Shown here piece after piece: positions 16,769 through 25,446 of a stretch of 64,000 nt of DNA. The stretch spans positions 186,001-250,000 of the forward strand of contig NZ_JBHUEK010000018.1 in assembly GCF_042680725.1 (NCBI RefSeq), read 5' to 3'. The notes beneath the pieces were generated by a model that had not been told where the DNA came from, searched no databases, and saw only the letters and a program-made list of their open reading frames with translations. The position numbers were made by a program, and so were the translations under genes. The stretch comes from Ferdinandcohnia salidurans (GTDB lineage Bacteria; Bacillota; Bacilli; Bacillales; Bacillaceae_L). Position 1 is the stretch's first letter, and every line of letters starts with the position of its first letter.

Positions 16769-17964
16769 TAATTTATCAGTGAGCGATACTTTTCAATAAC
16801 GTCTTCCGTTAAAATATCTAATTCAAAAAAGTAGTTCGCATAAACGCTTGCCAACATTTCGTTTTCCTCGGTTATCTCCATTTTTGCCATAACATGATTA
16901 ATGATTTCAGTAAACTCGTGAGGATTTGCATACATCGTATTCCACGCCCGGACTTGTAGTTCCAAATCCTTGCCTAGTACCGCTGCTTCAATTTCTTCCG
17001 CTGCTATAGGTTCGCTTAAGTGAGCATATGGATCCTCGTTTACGTCCGTATAAATAAACTGAATTGGGTTGTACTCTTCCAAGTCATACGTAAAACGATC
17101 CTTTCCTACAGTAACGACCATTTCATTTTGCGCAAATTCAAGTTCTCCGTTTTCTAGTATGATAGACTCTGAGATTGACTGGATGGCGCACGTCACATTT
17201 GGTGTGTTCAGCCAATAGCGATGGTCTGGATTTAGTTGTGCAACATAACCCTCAAAAGAAGTCTCTGCCATTTTTTCTTCGTTATTCAATAATGTATATA
17301 GGGCTGGACGATAGTAATATTCAGCATCCAGATTCTTCATTGAAATCGTCCATTCGGCATCTGGGCATTCAAACAACACGCGGAGCGCAAACCCATCAAT
17401 TGTTTTCTGAAGTTCGTAATAGACGATCCAATGACCGACATCTAGCGGCACATCGGATACCTCAGTCATCACATTTTCAAAAGTAAAATGAATCAGCGCT
17501 TTGGATGAAAAACCACCATCTGTATTGATGTAGAGATGAAGTGTATCCCTTTCACGTTCAATACGCTCGATGGTTGAATCATGCAAGCTTTCCTCAAAGA
17601 CATCTTGAACCGATTCTGATAAATAAGTAACAGCCTTTTCCGTTTTGGAATGCGCAGCATCTAATACTTGCTCAAATTCCTTGCTCGCTTCTTGCATCCA
17701 TTGCAAGTAATCCTCACGAACAGACTTTGGCAATGTTGGTTGATTTAACGTTCCGTTTTCCACATATGATATGAAGCGACTTGGCAAGATTTGCAGCAAT
17801 TCCTCTTTCATTTCCTCAAGCTCTTCCTTTAAATGACTAATGAGATCTTCACCTTCTTCTTTTGCCTCTCGTAAAGTAATTTCCCATTCTTCGTCAGTTT
17901 CAGGAATCGGTAAGATCGTACACTTTGAAAATTTCTCTTTCGCCTGCTTGGTTAGGTTCCACAT
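16768..17964 (-). CDS. Uncharacterised protein (possibly DUF4085 family)
   Basis: A 398-residue soluble, acidic protein starting MWNLTKQAKEKFSKC. Residues 30-70 are a charged helical region (KEEGEDLISHLKEELEEMKEE), likely a coiled coil. Residues 130-300 are mostly beta-type with many aromatic residues, and the C-terminus is helical. There is no signal peptide or recognised active site. DUF4085, a Firmicute family, is the best guess from the N-terminus and is not certain. GAGGTGAGACT precedes the ATG in the minus-strand sense. It is a single-gene unit. Confidence 0.65.
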   Translation of the reverse strand: MWNLTKQAKEKFSKCTILPIPETDEEWEITLREAKEEGEDLISHLKEELEEMKEELLQILPSRFISYVENGTLNQPTLPKSVREDYLQWMQEASKEFEQVLDAAHSKTEKAVTYLSESVQDVFEESLHDSTIERIERERDTLHLYINTDGGFSSKALIHFTFENVMTEVSDVPLDVGHWIVYYELQKTIDGFALRVLFECPDAEWTISMKNLDAEYYYRPALYTLLNNEEKMAETSFEGYVAQLNPDHRYWLNTPNVTCAIQSISESIILENGELEFAQNEMVVTVGKDRFTYDLEEYNPIQFIYTDVNEDPYAHLSEPIAAEEIEAAVLGKDLELQVRAWNTMYANPHEFTEIINHVMAKMEITEENEMLASVYANYFFELDILTEDVIEKYRSLIN

Positions 17965-18250
17965 AGTCTCACCTCATGGTAGTTGATGAAAATAGTATAA
18001 CAGGATTTTCCTGTTTTGAGAGTCAAATATATGATTCCCTCATAAATCATCCACTTTTAACCATAAAAATAAATCTTGAAAACAGTTGATATCGAACAAT
18101 GTTTATAATAAAATAATAAATGTTCGTGTTTAACTTAAATTTCGACAAAAAACAACATACTCATCATTCGGAAATTACACAATGGACAAACGATTGTGAA
18201 GTGTTGTGAGATAAACTGTAAATAATCAGTTAAAAAAAGGAGAATCATCT

Positions 18251-19525
18251 ATGATTTTCAAAAAACAATATAAAACAATAAAAGAGTTGGCTGAAGACAT
18301 CTATTTTCATCCGGAACTAGGGTATAAAGAAGAAAGAACGAAAGGCAAGGTTATTAATGGTCTAAAACAGATGAATCCTGATATTCAAATAGAGGAATTC
18401 AGTACTACCGGTTTTAAGACAACATTGGGTGACCAGGATAAGGAATTACACGTAGCGTTCATTGCAGAATTAGACGCGGTTTATGCACCATCACACATGT
18501 ATGCGAACAAAGAGACAGGGGCTGCACACAACTGTGGTCACTATACTCAAGTTGGGATTGCACTTGCTTTATACAATTATTTTATGAAGTCAAATAGGTA
18601 CAAAGAATTTGATTATAAAATATCCTTTATCTTTGTCCCTGCAGAGGAATACTTGGATCTAGCTTATCGTGATGAGCTCATTCAACAAAATAAGATAACT
18701 CATTATGGCGGTAAGCCAGAAGCGATGAGACTTGGTGTTTTTGATGATATAGATTTATCTATCTGTGTTCATGCAATTGGCGGTGAATTTGAAAAGCGTA
18801 CGATTAACACCAACTGTGATTTAGCTGGATTCTTGTATAAAAAATATAAATTTATAGGTAAAGCAACGCATGCTGGATTTGATCCCTTTTCCTCGAAAAA
18901 TGCTTATAACATGTCTACCTTGTTTAACGTAGCAGTCGGCTTAAGCAGACAACAACTTAAAGATTCGGAGAAGGTACGGATCAATCCGATTGTGATGGAA
19001 TCAGATATGTCTACAAATGTGATACCGAATGCTATTACTGTTGGGACGGACCTGCGGACTCTATCAACAGAATACATGAAAGAAGCTGCAGTGAAGCTCG
19101 ATGACGCAGCAAAAGGAAGTGCTTTAGCCTTGCAAGGAGATGTGGAAATTTCTACACAGATGGGCTATTTACCTTTTAAACAAGACCGTTATCTATCCGA
19201 TTTTGTATGGAAAGCTTTTGAAGAAAATAATGAAATTGACGTACTGTATAATGATGATCCAATTAGTGCGGCAGGAGATATCGGCGATTTATCTTACATG
19301 ATTCCAAGTATTCAGATTGGTTACAGTGGCTTTAAAGGAACGATTCATGGAGATGACTTTATCGATATAGATCCTGAATTTATTTATGAGATTTTTCCTA
19401 GATTCATAGCTCAAGTTTTTGAACAAATGAATGGAAACATTGATGCTTCAAAATTATACAAAAGAAGTTATGAAGACTATATCAAGTTAATTAATGAAAT
19501 CATTATGGATAAGAAAGGAAACTAA
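18251..19525 (+). CDS. M20-family amidohydrolase/peptidase
   Basis: A 424-residue di-metal M20D-type amidohydrolase. ELDAVYAPSH holds the first metal/active-site Asp, AAHNCGHYTQ gives Cys-Gly-His, VPAEE holds the catalytic and metal Glu pair, GKATHAGF lies in the dimerisation domain, and TIHGDDF holds the last His. Relatives remove acyl groups from amino acids or split aminobenzoyl-glutamate. AAAGGAG precedes the ATG. Two membrane-protein genes follow with one base of space and then an overlap, so the substrate is probably imported by that pair and then hydrolysed. Confidence 0.85.
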   Translation: MIFKKQYKTIKELAEDIYFHPELGYKEERTKGKVINGLKQMNPDIQIEEFSTTGFKTTLGDQDKELHVAFIAELDAVYAPSHMYANKETGAAHNCGHYTQVGIALALYNYFMKSNRYKEFDYKISFIFVPAEEYLDLAYRDELIQQNKITHYGGKPEAMRLGVFDDIDLSICVHAIGGEFEKRTINTNCDLAGFLYKKYKFIGKATHAGFDPFSSKNAYNMSTLFNVAVGLSRQQLKDSEKVRINPIVMESDMSTNVIPNAITVGTDLRTLSTEYMKEAAVKLDDAAKGSALALQGDVEISTQMGYLPFKQDRYLSDFVWKAFEENNEIDVLYNDDPISAAGDIGDLSYMIPSIQIGYSGFKGTIHGDDFIDIDPEFIYEIFPRFIAQVFEQMNGNIDASKLYKRSYEDYIKLINEIIMDKKGN

Positions 19526-19526
19526 T

Positions 19527-20333
19527 ATGAAGAAAAATTTTATTTATCTCATTATTTTTGCACTAATAGTCATTACGGCTGCTGAAATGATCGGATTTCA
19601 AAGTGTTAAACTTGGATCCTTTTCAATTGGCTTATTACCACTAGTATTTGCAATTATCATCACGATGATTTTAGGTTTGAATCTATTCCGCAAAGGTTTT
19701 TGGAAAAAAGTCTACAGTAAAGAGAATGTAGACTTTGCCGGAAAATACTTGATTCTTATCATGCTTCCACTTATGGCGAGATATGGTGCAGATGTTGCTC
19801 CAAAAATTGGTGAAATTCTTCAAGTTGGCTGGGTATTCCTATTTCAGGAAATCGGGAACCTTGGAACAGTTCTGTTAGGTCTGCCTGTGGCACTTCTGCT
19901 TGGATTACGACGTGAAGCGATTGGAGCAACTCTAGGTATAGGTCGTGAAGGCGAACTCGCTTATATCTCAGAAAAGTATACGTTGAATTCTGATGAAGGA
20001 AGAGGCGTTTTATCCTTATATATCATCGGTACATTATTTGGAACAATTTTCTTCAGTATATTCGCACCGATCATGTTACAACTGGGTTTCCGTGTTGAGG
20101 CCTTAGCAATGGCATCTGGCATGGGCTCTGGAAGTATGATGAGTGCATCTTCTGCTTCTCTAGTTGCACAAGTTCCGGATATGGAGAGCACGATTTTAGC
20201 ATATGCATCTGCGAGTCAGTTGCTTACTAGTTTCTTAGGAACCTTTACAATGGTATTCCTTGCGGCTCCGTTGCAGCAATTTATGTATAAACTATTTGTA
20301 CGAGGTGATAAAAATGCAAAACGCGCTGCGTAA
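19527..20333 (+). CDS. DUF3100-like integral membrane protein
   Basis: A 268-residue protein with about eight hydrophobic segments. GMGSGSMMSASSASLVAQV near residue 205 is a Gly/Ser-rich segment of the kind found in transporter cores, and two short polar loops carry GIGREGELAY. ATG at 19527 follows GAAAGGA; an in-frame ATG at 19494 lies inside the M20 gene. The gene overlaps its downstream partner by 20 bases. Layout suggests a two-component carrier feeding the M20 amidohydrolase; transport has not been shown for this family to my knowledge. Confidence 0.75.
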   Translation: MKKNFIYLIIFALIVITAAEMIGFQSVKLGSFSIGLLPLVFAIIITMILGLNLFRKGFWKKVYSKENVDFAGKYLILIMLPLMARYGADVAPKIGEILQVGWVFLFQEIGNLGTVLLGLPVALLLGLRREAIGATLGIGREGELAYISEKYTLNSDEGRGVLSLYIIGTLFGTIFFSIFAPIMLQLGFRVEALAMASGMGSGSMMSASSASLVAQVPDMESTILAYASASQLLTSFLGTFTMVFLAAPLQQFMYKLFVRGDKNAKRAA

Positions 20334-20802
20334 TTCATATGTGAAGTACGGTTTAATCGTTTTATTAAGTCTTGCACTTATTATGTTTACACAATTTATA
20401 AAACACTTAAAAAATCCTGAATCAATGGCTGTTACTGGGATGACAATTGTGGGATTGCTTACTCTATGGGTTTTCTCGATGATCGGTATTTTTATTTCGA
20501 ATAAGTTAAATACATGTTCGATTAAATTTCTAAAGGAGTTTCCGGTATTGGGGTGGGTTTCAATTACATCTCTTGTGATGTGCTTAATTTCTGACTTCTT
20601 TGTACAAGCGATTCAAGCGGTGGATTTCCTCTCCATCACAACACCGATTCTTACTTTTGCTGGAATTTCAGTAGCAAACCGTTTAGTAGAATTAAAAAAT
20701 ACTTCTTGGAAAGTTGCGATTGTTGCTGTTTTCGTTTTTAGTGGAACGTATATTGGTAGTACAATAGTAGCCGAAATTGGCTTATTACTAGCTGGAAAGT
20801 AA
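20314..20802 (+). CDS. Small membrane protein, partner of the DUF3100-like protein
   Basis: A 162-residue protein with five predicted membrane segments and few charged residues. ATG at 20314 is preceded by GAGGTGAT at seven bases, inside the end of the upstream gene, so translation is coupled. A strong terminator follows 35 bases after the stop. Function is unknown; a second subunit of a carrier is the likeliest role given the overlap. Confidence 0.72.
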   Translation: MQNALRNSYVKYGLIVLLSLALIMFTQFIKHLKNPESMAVTGMTIVGLLTLWVFSMIGIFISNKLNTCSIKFLKEFPVLGWVSITSLVMCLISDFFVQAIQAVDFLSITTPILTFAGISVANRLVELKNTSWKVAIVAVFVFSGTYIGSTIVAEIGLLLAGK

Positions 20803-20837
20803 TATAAAGTTCGAAGAGTAATAGAATAAATAAACAA

Positions 20838-20864
20838 AAACTGCCTAAAAAGGCAGTTTTTTTA
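20838..20864 (+). terminator. Terminator of the M20/DUF3100 operon
   Basis: AAACTGCCT and AGGCAGTTT form a perfect stem with an AAAA loop, followed by TTTTT. Confidence 0.9.
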
Positions 20865-20866
20865 TT

Positions 20867-20897
20867 TTGGGACAATGGACCTGTCCCTCTGTCCCGG
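20867..20897. repeat. Dispersed GGGACA/TGTCCC palindrome, copy at 20.9 kb
   Basis: TTGGGACAATGGACC with TGTCCCTCTGTCCCGG follows directly on a terminator, as at speE. Confidence 0.65.
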
Positions 20898-20932
20898 AAT
20901 TTTCACAGGATGGTCATAATGTTGGATGGAAG

Positions 20933-20948
20933 TGTGACTTTTGTCACA
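20933..20948 (+). promoter_or_regulatory. FNR/CRP-type box ahead of the chemoreceptor gene
   Basis: TGTGA-N6-TCACA is a perfect match to the Bacillus FNR consensus. A TATTAT -10 box at 20970-20975 predicts a start near 20982, which puts the box centre at about -41.5, the class II activator position. The chemoreceptor GTG start is at 21107. Anaerobic induction is the inference. Confidence 0.6.
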
Positions 20949-21106
20949 TTATAGCTGTGATATTTTTTATATTATTTATAAAATAGTAATCGTATGAGGC
21001 TTTCCTCCTTTTATAATCGGCAGTACCTCATAGCAATTATATGACCTTTCATTATTCTTTACGATTTAACTATTGCACTTATCACATTATCAAGGAGGTA
21101 ATACGA

Positions 21107-22804
21107 GTGAAAAGAACGTTTACTAGACAGCTTGGTGTAATTATTGTAGTGGTTATCTTACTATCCATGATTATTACCTCGGTTTCTACTTATCTTGTAA
21201 GTTACGAAAAAACATATGAGGCAGCCGGGATTGAAGCGGTTGGTTGTGCAAATATAACGACTGGTTTAATTAATCCAATTGAAATTGAAGCCATTATTGC
21301 AGGGGATAAGGATCCAGAAAAATTGAATGAAGAATTAAACTGGACAACGGCTCATAAATCTATTTTTGAAGGTCAATATATCTTGTCCCTTGATGGAGAC
21401 ATCTTGGCCCTTGATGGTAATATGCAACAGCAAGGATTCAAGGCCGGAGATCCTTTTCACATGGATCCTGATATTGTGAAAATGATAGTAGAATCAAAAC
21501 ACCCTCATTACTCAGAAATTTATGAGTTTGGTGGGATGGAAAGAATTACTGGCTATGCGCCAATCTTTAAGGACCATGATCCAACTAAAGAAATCATCGC
21601 CATTAACGCGATTGACTTCGATGCGAAAATTGTGCAAGAGCGGACATTGGATTCTGTCATTGATAGTTTTATTCTCGGGTTATTACCGATGTTACTTGCG
21701 TGTGTCATTACGATTTTAATCATTAGAAGAAAAACCAAACCTCTTACCCTTTTAATTAACAATGCCAAAAAAGTGGCTGAGGGCGATCTCACAGGAGATC
21801 AAATTGAAATAAAAAACAAAGATGAAATCGGAGACTTGGCGGCTGCATTTAATATAATGACCAATAATCTTCGCAACCTTATTAATCAAGTAAGTTTTAC
21901 AACCAATAATTTAGCAGCTTCAGCAGAGCAACTTACGGCCAGTTCTGAACAAACAAAGGATGCAACGAGACAAATCGCAGCAACGATGCAACAGGTAGCG
22001 AGTGGCGTTGATAAGCAAGTTCAAAGCGTAGAGGAGACATCTCGTACTGTAAATGAAATGTCAATCGGGGTCGGTCAAATTGCTGGTAATGCGCAAAAGG
22101 TTTCGGCTTCTGTCATAGATACTGCTGAAAAGGCTTCAGAAGGTGGGGAGTCCATTAGAACCGCAGTAGATCAAATGAATTCAATTAATCATACATTTAG
22201 TGAATTATCTGAGGTAATCAAAGGGTTAGGTAATCGATCAAAAGAAATTGGGAAAATTATTGAAGTCATCACTAGTATTGCAAGTCAAACCAATCTGTTA
22301 GCCCTAAACGCCGCAATTGAAGCTGCTAGAGCAGGCGAACATGGACGTGGATTTGCAGTAGTAGCAGATGAGGTCCGAAAGCTAGCAGAGCAGTCTGCTG
22401 AATCATCAAACCAAATATCTGAACTCATTCTGGATATTCAAAAAGAAACAAAAAAAGCAGTGGCAGCCATGGAATTAGCTACAGAAGAAGTTGTATCAGG
22501 AATTGGAATTGTTGATACAGCGGGATCAAATTTTTCTCAAATTGAGGAATCCATACATGAGGTTACTTACCAAATCCAAGAAGTGTCAGCAGCCGTTCAG
22601 CAAATGGCAGCAGGAGCTGAACAAATGGTACAGTCCATGCGCTTAATCTCAGAAATCGCCGAAGAATCAGAAGCTGGAACACAGGAAGTTTCAGCATCAA
22701 CTGAGGAACAAATGGCGTCAATGGATGAAATTTCAACATCCGCAGGATCTTTGGCACACATGGCTGAAGAATTACAGGATATCGTCAATAAGTTCAAATT
22801 ATAG
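21107..22804 (+). CDS. Methyl-accepting chemotaxis protein
   Basis: A 565-residue transmembrane chemoreceptor. It has a first membrane helix at residues 10-32, an extracytoplasmic sensor of about 155 residues, a second membrane helix near 190-210, and a HAMP domain to about 265. A long coiled-coil signalling domain follows, with the conserved tip ITSIASQTNLLALNAAIEAA and EHGRGFAVVADEVRKLAEQS. It signals to CheA/CheW. GTG at 21107 follows AAGGAGG. An FNR-type box lies in the promoter. A PAS-GGDEF-EAL gene follows 33 bases after the stop codon. Confidence 0.93.
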   Translation: MKRTFTRQLGVIIVVVILLSMIITSVSTYLVSYEKTYEAAGIEAVGCANITTGLINPIEIEAIIAGDKDPEKLNEELNWTTAHKSIFEGQYILSLDGDILALDGNMQQQGFKAGDPFHMDPDIVKMIVESKHPHYSEIYEFGGMERITGYAPIFKDHDPTKEIIAINAIDFDAKIVQERTLDSVIDSFILGLLPMLLACVITILIIRRKTKPLTLLINNAKKVAEGDLTGDQIEIKNKDEIGDLAAAFNIMTNNLRNLINQVSFTTNNLAASAEQLTASSEQTKDATRQIAATMQQVASGVDKQVQSVEETSRTVNEMSIGVGQIAGNAQKVSASVIDTAEKASEGGESIRTAVDQMNSINHTFSELSEVIKGLGNRSKEIGKIIEVITSIASQTNLLALNAAIEAARAGEHGRGFAVVADEVRKLAEQSAESSNQISELILDIQKETKKAVAAMELATEEVVSGIGIVDTAGSNFSQIEESIHEVTYQIQEVSAAVQQMAAGAEQMVQSMRLISEIAEESEAGTQEVSASTEEQMASMDEISTSAGSLAHMAEELQDIVNKFKL

Positions 22805-22837
22805 GATGATAAACATGTAATGGGGGAGAATGCTGGC

Positions 22838-24607
22838 ATGGAGCTGAATCTAGAGAAAAATGAGATCATAGAGAAATTAACTCTAGAAGAAAAACAAAAA
22901 ATAAAAGAGATTATGAAAAAACTTTCTGACGTAAAGTTCGCCATTGATCAATCTTCGATTGTGGTGATAACGGATAATAGAGGAAGAATAACATATACAA
23001 ATGATCAATTCTGCACTATTTCGCAATATTCACGAGAAGAACTATTAGGACAAGACCACAAAATCGTAAACTCTGGCCATCATCCACGTGAATTTTTTAA
23101 AAACATGTGGGCCACAATTGGTAAGGGAAATATTTGGCGAGGCGAAGTGAAGAACCGTGCAAAAGATGGTAGCTATTATTGGGTAGAAACAACTATTGTT
23201 CCATTTTTAAATGAAAAAGGAAAACCATATCAATATGTTTCAATTCGGAATGATATAACATGTCGTAAGGAAATTGAAGCGGAGCGGGAAAAAACAGAAC
23301 AAATGATTTACAAACTAGCCTACTACGATACATTAACTGATTTGCCAAATCGCAGGCTGTTTATAGATTATTTAAAAAAGGGCACTCAAGATGATGGGGT
23401 GCACGAGTCACAAAATGGGGTGATCTTTTTAGATATTGACCGACTCAAAAATATTAATGAATTGTGTGGACATGAAATTGGGGATTTAATCTTAATGGAG
23501 ATACCTCATCGAATCAATCAGTGCCTTCGTGAATCTGATGTACTTTCACGATTTGGTGGGGATGAATTTACAATATTGGTCAAGAATGTTTCTGGTAAAT
23601 CTGAGGTTCAACGAATAGCTGAGAAGATCAACGAGAGCCTGAAAAAAACAGTCATTTTGGGGGAGCGTTCGTTTACGATTTCTTGTAGTATGGGAATTGC
23701 AATGTCCCCATTTCATGGTCACGATTCTGATACCCTTTTAAAACGAGCCGCTATTGCGTTATATTCCTTAAAAGAAAGAGGCGGAAATGGTTATCTATTT
23801 TTTGACGAGGAAATGGAAAGAAGATCATTCGAAAGAATAGAGTTTGAGAATGCATTAAGAAAGTCGATTAAATTAGAGGAATTCACAATCGATTATCAGC
23901 CTAAAATCGACTTAATAACAGGAACGACAGTAGGACTAGAGGCATTAATGAGATGGAATCATCCTGAAATGGGAGTGATCTCTCCGGCTAAGTTTATTCC
24001 CGTCGCGGAGGAGACAGGGCTTATTATCCCACTTGGTGAGTGGATTCTCCGTCGCGCATGTGAGCAAAATAAACACTGGCAACAAAAAGGCTTCTCCCCA
24101 TTAAGGGTATCTGTCAATATTTCTGTGCAGCAACTCAAGCAGCCCAACTTGGTAGAAAAAATCAAGGAAATATTAACAGAAACCGATATCGAACCGAAAT
24201 GGTTGGAGTTAGAACTAACAGAGAGTATTTTTGCAGACATCGACTATGTTGCTCCTGTATTAAGAAGAATTAGAGACCTTGGCGTTCAAATCTCAATCGA
24301 TGATTTTGGAACAGGGTATAGTTCGTTGAGCTATCTTAAGAGGCTACGAGTAGACATCATAAAGATTGACGCTTCCTTCATTAAAGATATTTCAACTGAT
24401 AAAGGTAGCCGTGCGATCGTGAAAGCAATTATCACGTTTGCGGAAGCATTTAATTTAGAAGTTATTGCGGAAGGCATTGAAAACCAGGCACAGCTCCAGG
24501 CTTTACTAGACGAAGGCTGCAACCAAGGGCAGGGATACCTCTATAGCAAACCCCTATCCTCTCAGGAAATCGAACAATATTTAAAAAATCCAGTACCAAA
24601 TATATAG
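22838..24607 (+). CDS. PAS-GGDEF-EAL cyclic-di-GMP signalling protein
   Basis: A 589-residue cytosolic protein. Residues 35-150 form a PAS/PAC sensor (VITDNRGRITYTNDQFC, YVSIRNDITCRKE). Residues 160-315 are a GGDEF domain with an intact SRFGGDEFTIL. Residues 330-580 are an EAL domain with GLEALMRWNHP, ELTES, IDDFGTGYSSL and AEGIEN. The key catalytic residues of both enzymatic domains look present, so it could both make and degrade c-di-GMP. ATG at 22838 follows GGGGGAG with good spacing; an in-frame ATG at 22820 overlaps it. It may be cotranscribed with the chemoreceptor. Confidence 0.92.
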   Translation: MELNLEKNEIIEKLTLEEKQKIKEIMKKLSDVKFAIDQSSIVVITDNRGRITYTNDQFCTISQYSREELLGQDHKIVNSGHHPREFFKNMWATIGKGNIWRGEVKNRAKDGSYYWVETTIVPFLNEKGKPYQYVSIRNDITCRKEIEAEREKTEQMIYKLAYYDTLTDLPNRRLFIDYLKKGTQDDGVHESQNGVIFLDIDRLKNINELCGHEIGDLILMEIPHRINQCLRESDVLSRFGGDEFTILVKNVSGKSEVQRIAEKINESLKKTVILGERSFTISCSMGIAMSPFHGHDSDTLLKRAAIALYSLKERGGNGYLFFDEEMERRSFERIEFENALRKSIKLEEFTIDYQPKIDLITGTTVGLEALMRWNHPEMGVISPAKFIPVAEETGLIIPLGEWILRRACEQNKHWQQKGFSPLRVSVNISVQQLKQPNLVEKIKEILTETDIEPKWLELELTESIFADIDYVAPVLRRIRDLGVQISIDDFGTGYSSLSYLKRLRVDIIKIDASFIKDISTDKGSRAIVKAIITFAEAFNLEVIAEGIENQAQLQALLDEGCNQGQGYLYSKPLSSQEIEQYLKNPVPNI

Positions 24608-24613
24608 TTATCT

Positions 24614-24643
24614 AAAAAGACACCTAATGCAGGTGTCTTTTTG
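24614..24643 (+). terminator. Terminator after the GGDEF-EAL gene
   Basis: AAAAAGACACCT and AGGTGTCTTTTT form a stem with an AATGC loop. The 3' strand itself supplies the T-run. Confidence 0.9.
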
Positions 24644-24647
24644 TATT

Positions 24648-24671
24648 AGGGACGCAGGTACATTGTCCCAA
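24648..24671. repeat. Dispersed GGGACA/TGTCCC palindrome, degenerate copy
   Basis: AGGGACGCAGGTACA with TTGTCCCA lies immediately after a terminator. It matches the family only at the ends and in the AGGT centre. Confidence 0.5.
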
Positions 24672-24756
24672 ATGGAAAGATAAGAGAATCCTATAAATTT
24701 GGGTTACATTCACTATCTCTCTTGCATAGGATATTTTAGCAATTTGAGGAGGGATA

Positions 24757-25308
24757 TTGAGTAAAATGAGTTATGTAACATATGGACACCCATATCATTA
24801 TTATCACCATCATCATCACCACCCATATTACACGCATGTTCCTATGCATTACTGGAACTATTGGGGATACCATCACCCACATATGGGAAGGGAAATGCGC
24901 CAGTTCACTGACCAAGGTAAGAAGCCGTTTGTAGTTAATATCGATGAAGCTACAAAGCAGAACAATACGTATCGCACGGCAATTTGGACGGGTACTCACC
25001 TGCAGTTAACATTAATGAGCTTACAACCTGGAGAAGATATCGGCTTAGAAATGCATCCTGATGTGGACCAATTCCTTCGGGTTGAACAAGGTAATGGAAT
25101 TGTTCAAATGGGGAAAAACAAAAATCAGTTAGACTTTGTAAGACAAATTAGTGACGATTCAGCCATTATTATACCAGCAGGGTATTGGCACAACCTAACG
25201 AATACAGGAAATATCCCATTAAAACTATATTCAATTTATGCACCACCAAATCATCCATTTGGAACCGTCCATAAAACAAAAGCAGATGCAATGGAAGCTG
25301 AACACTAG
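24757..25308 (+). CDS. Cupin-domain protein with His/Tyr-rich N-terminus
   Basis: A 183-residue protein. Residues 8-45 are rich in His, Tyr and Trp and contain a natural run of six histidines (residues 17-22). Residues 60-165 are a single cupin: LQPGEDIGLEMHPDVDQFLRV is motif 1, with His-x-Asp where many cupins have His-x-His, and IIPAGYWHNLTNTG is motif 2. The His-rich tail may bind nickel, zinc or copper. TTG at 24757 has GAGGAGGG just upstream; ATG at 24766 is the alternative. Spore-coat-type His/Tyr-rich proteins look similar, but no spore promoter was identified. Confidence 0.8.
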   Translation: MSKMSYVTYGHPYHYYHHHHHHPYYTHVPMHYWNYWGYHHPHMGREMRQFTDQGKKPFVVNIDEATKQNNTYRTAIWTGTHLQLTLMSLQPGEDIGLEMHPDVDQFLRVEQGNGIVQMGKNKNQLDFVRQISDDSAIIIPAGYWHNLTNTGNIPLKLYSIYAPPNHPFGTVHKTKADAMEAEH

Positions 25309-25365
25309 CATCAATGATTCTGTCGGTTTAGGCACACCTAAGCGATTGACTCGAATGATGGACAA

Positions 25366-25398
25366 AGTGGGTCGAGGGACCTGTCCCTCCGTCCCACT
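25366..25398. repeat. Dispersed GGGACA/TGTCCC palindrome, long copy
   Basis: AGTGGGTCGAGGGACC with TGTCCCTCCGTCCCACT is a long imperfect palindrome, located just ahead of the shared terminator at 25405. Confidence 0.65.
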
Positions 25399-25404
25399 AA
25401 AAAC

Positions 25405-25446
25405 GGGGCAGAGCTGGAATGGGCTCTGCCCTAGATTTATTTTTTG
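25405..25446. terminator. Bidirectional terminator between cupin and BCCT genes
   Basis: GGGGCAGAGC pairs with GCTCTGCCCT. A T-rich tail follows on the plus strand and TTTTTAG on the minus strand. It overlaps the last codons of the BCCT gene. Confidence 0.75.

Noticed and set aside
24736..24999. Minus-strand frame opposite the His-rich cupin start
   Set aside because: It is the antisense of CAT/CAC-rich codons; the plus-strand gene has a ribosome binding site and a recognisable domain.
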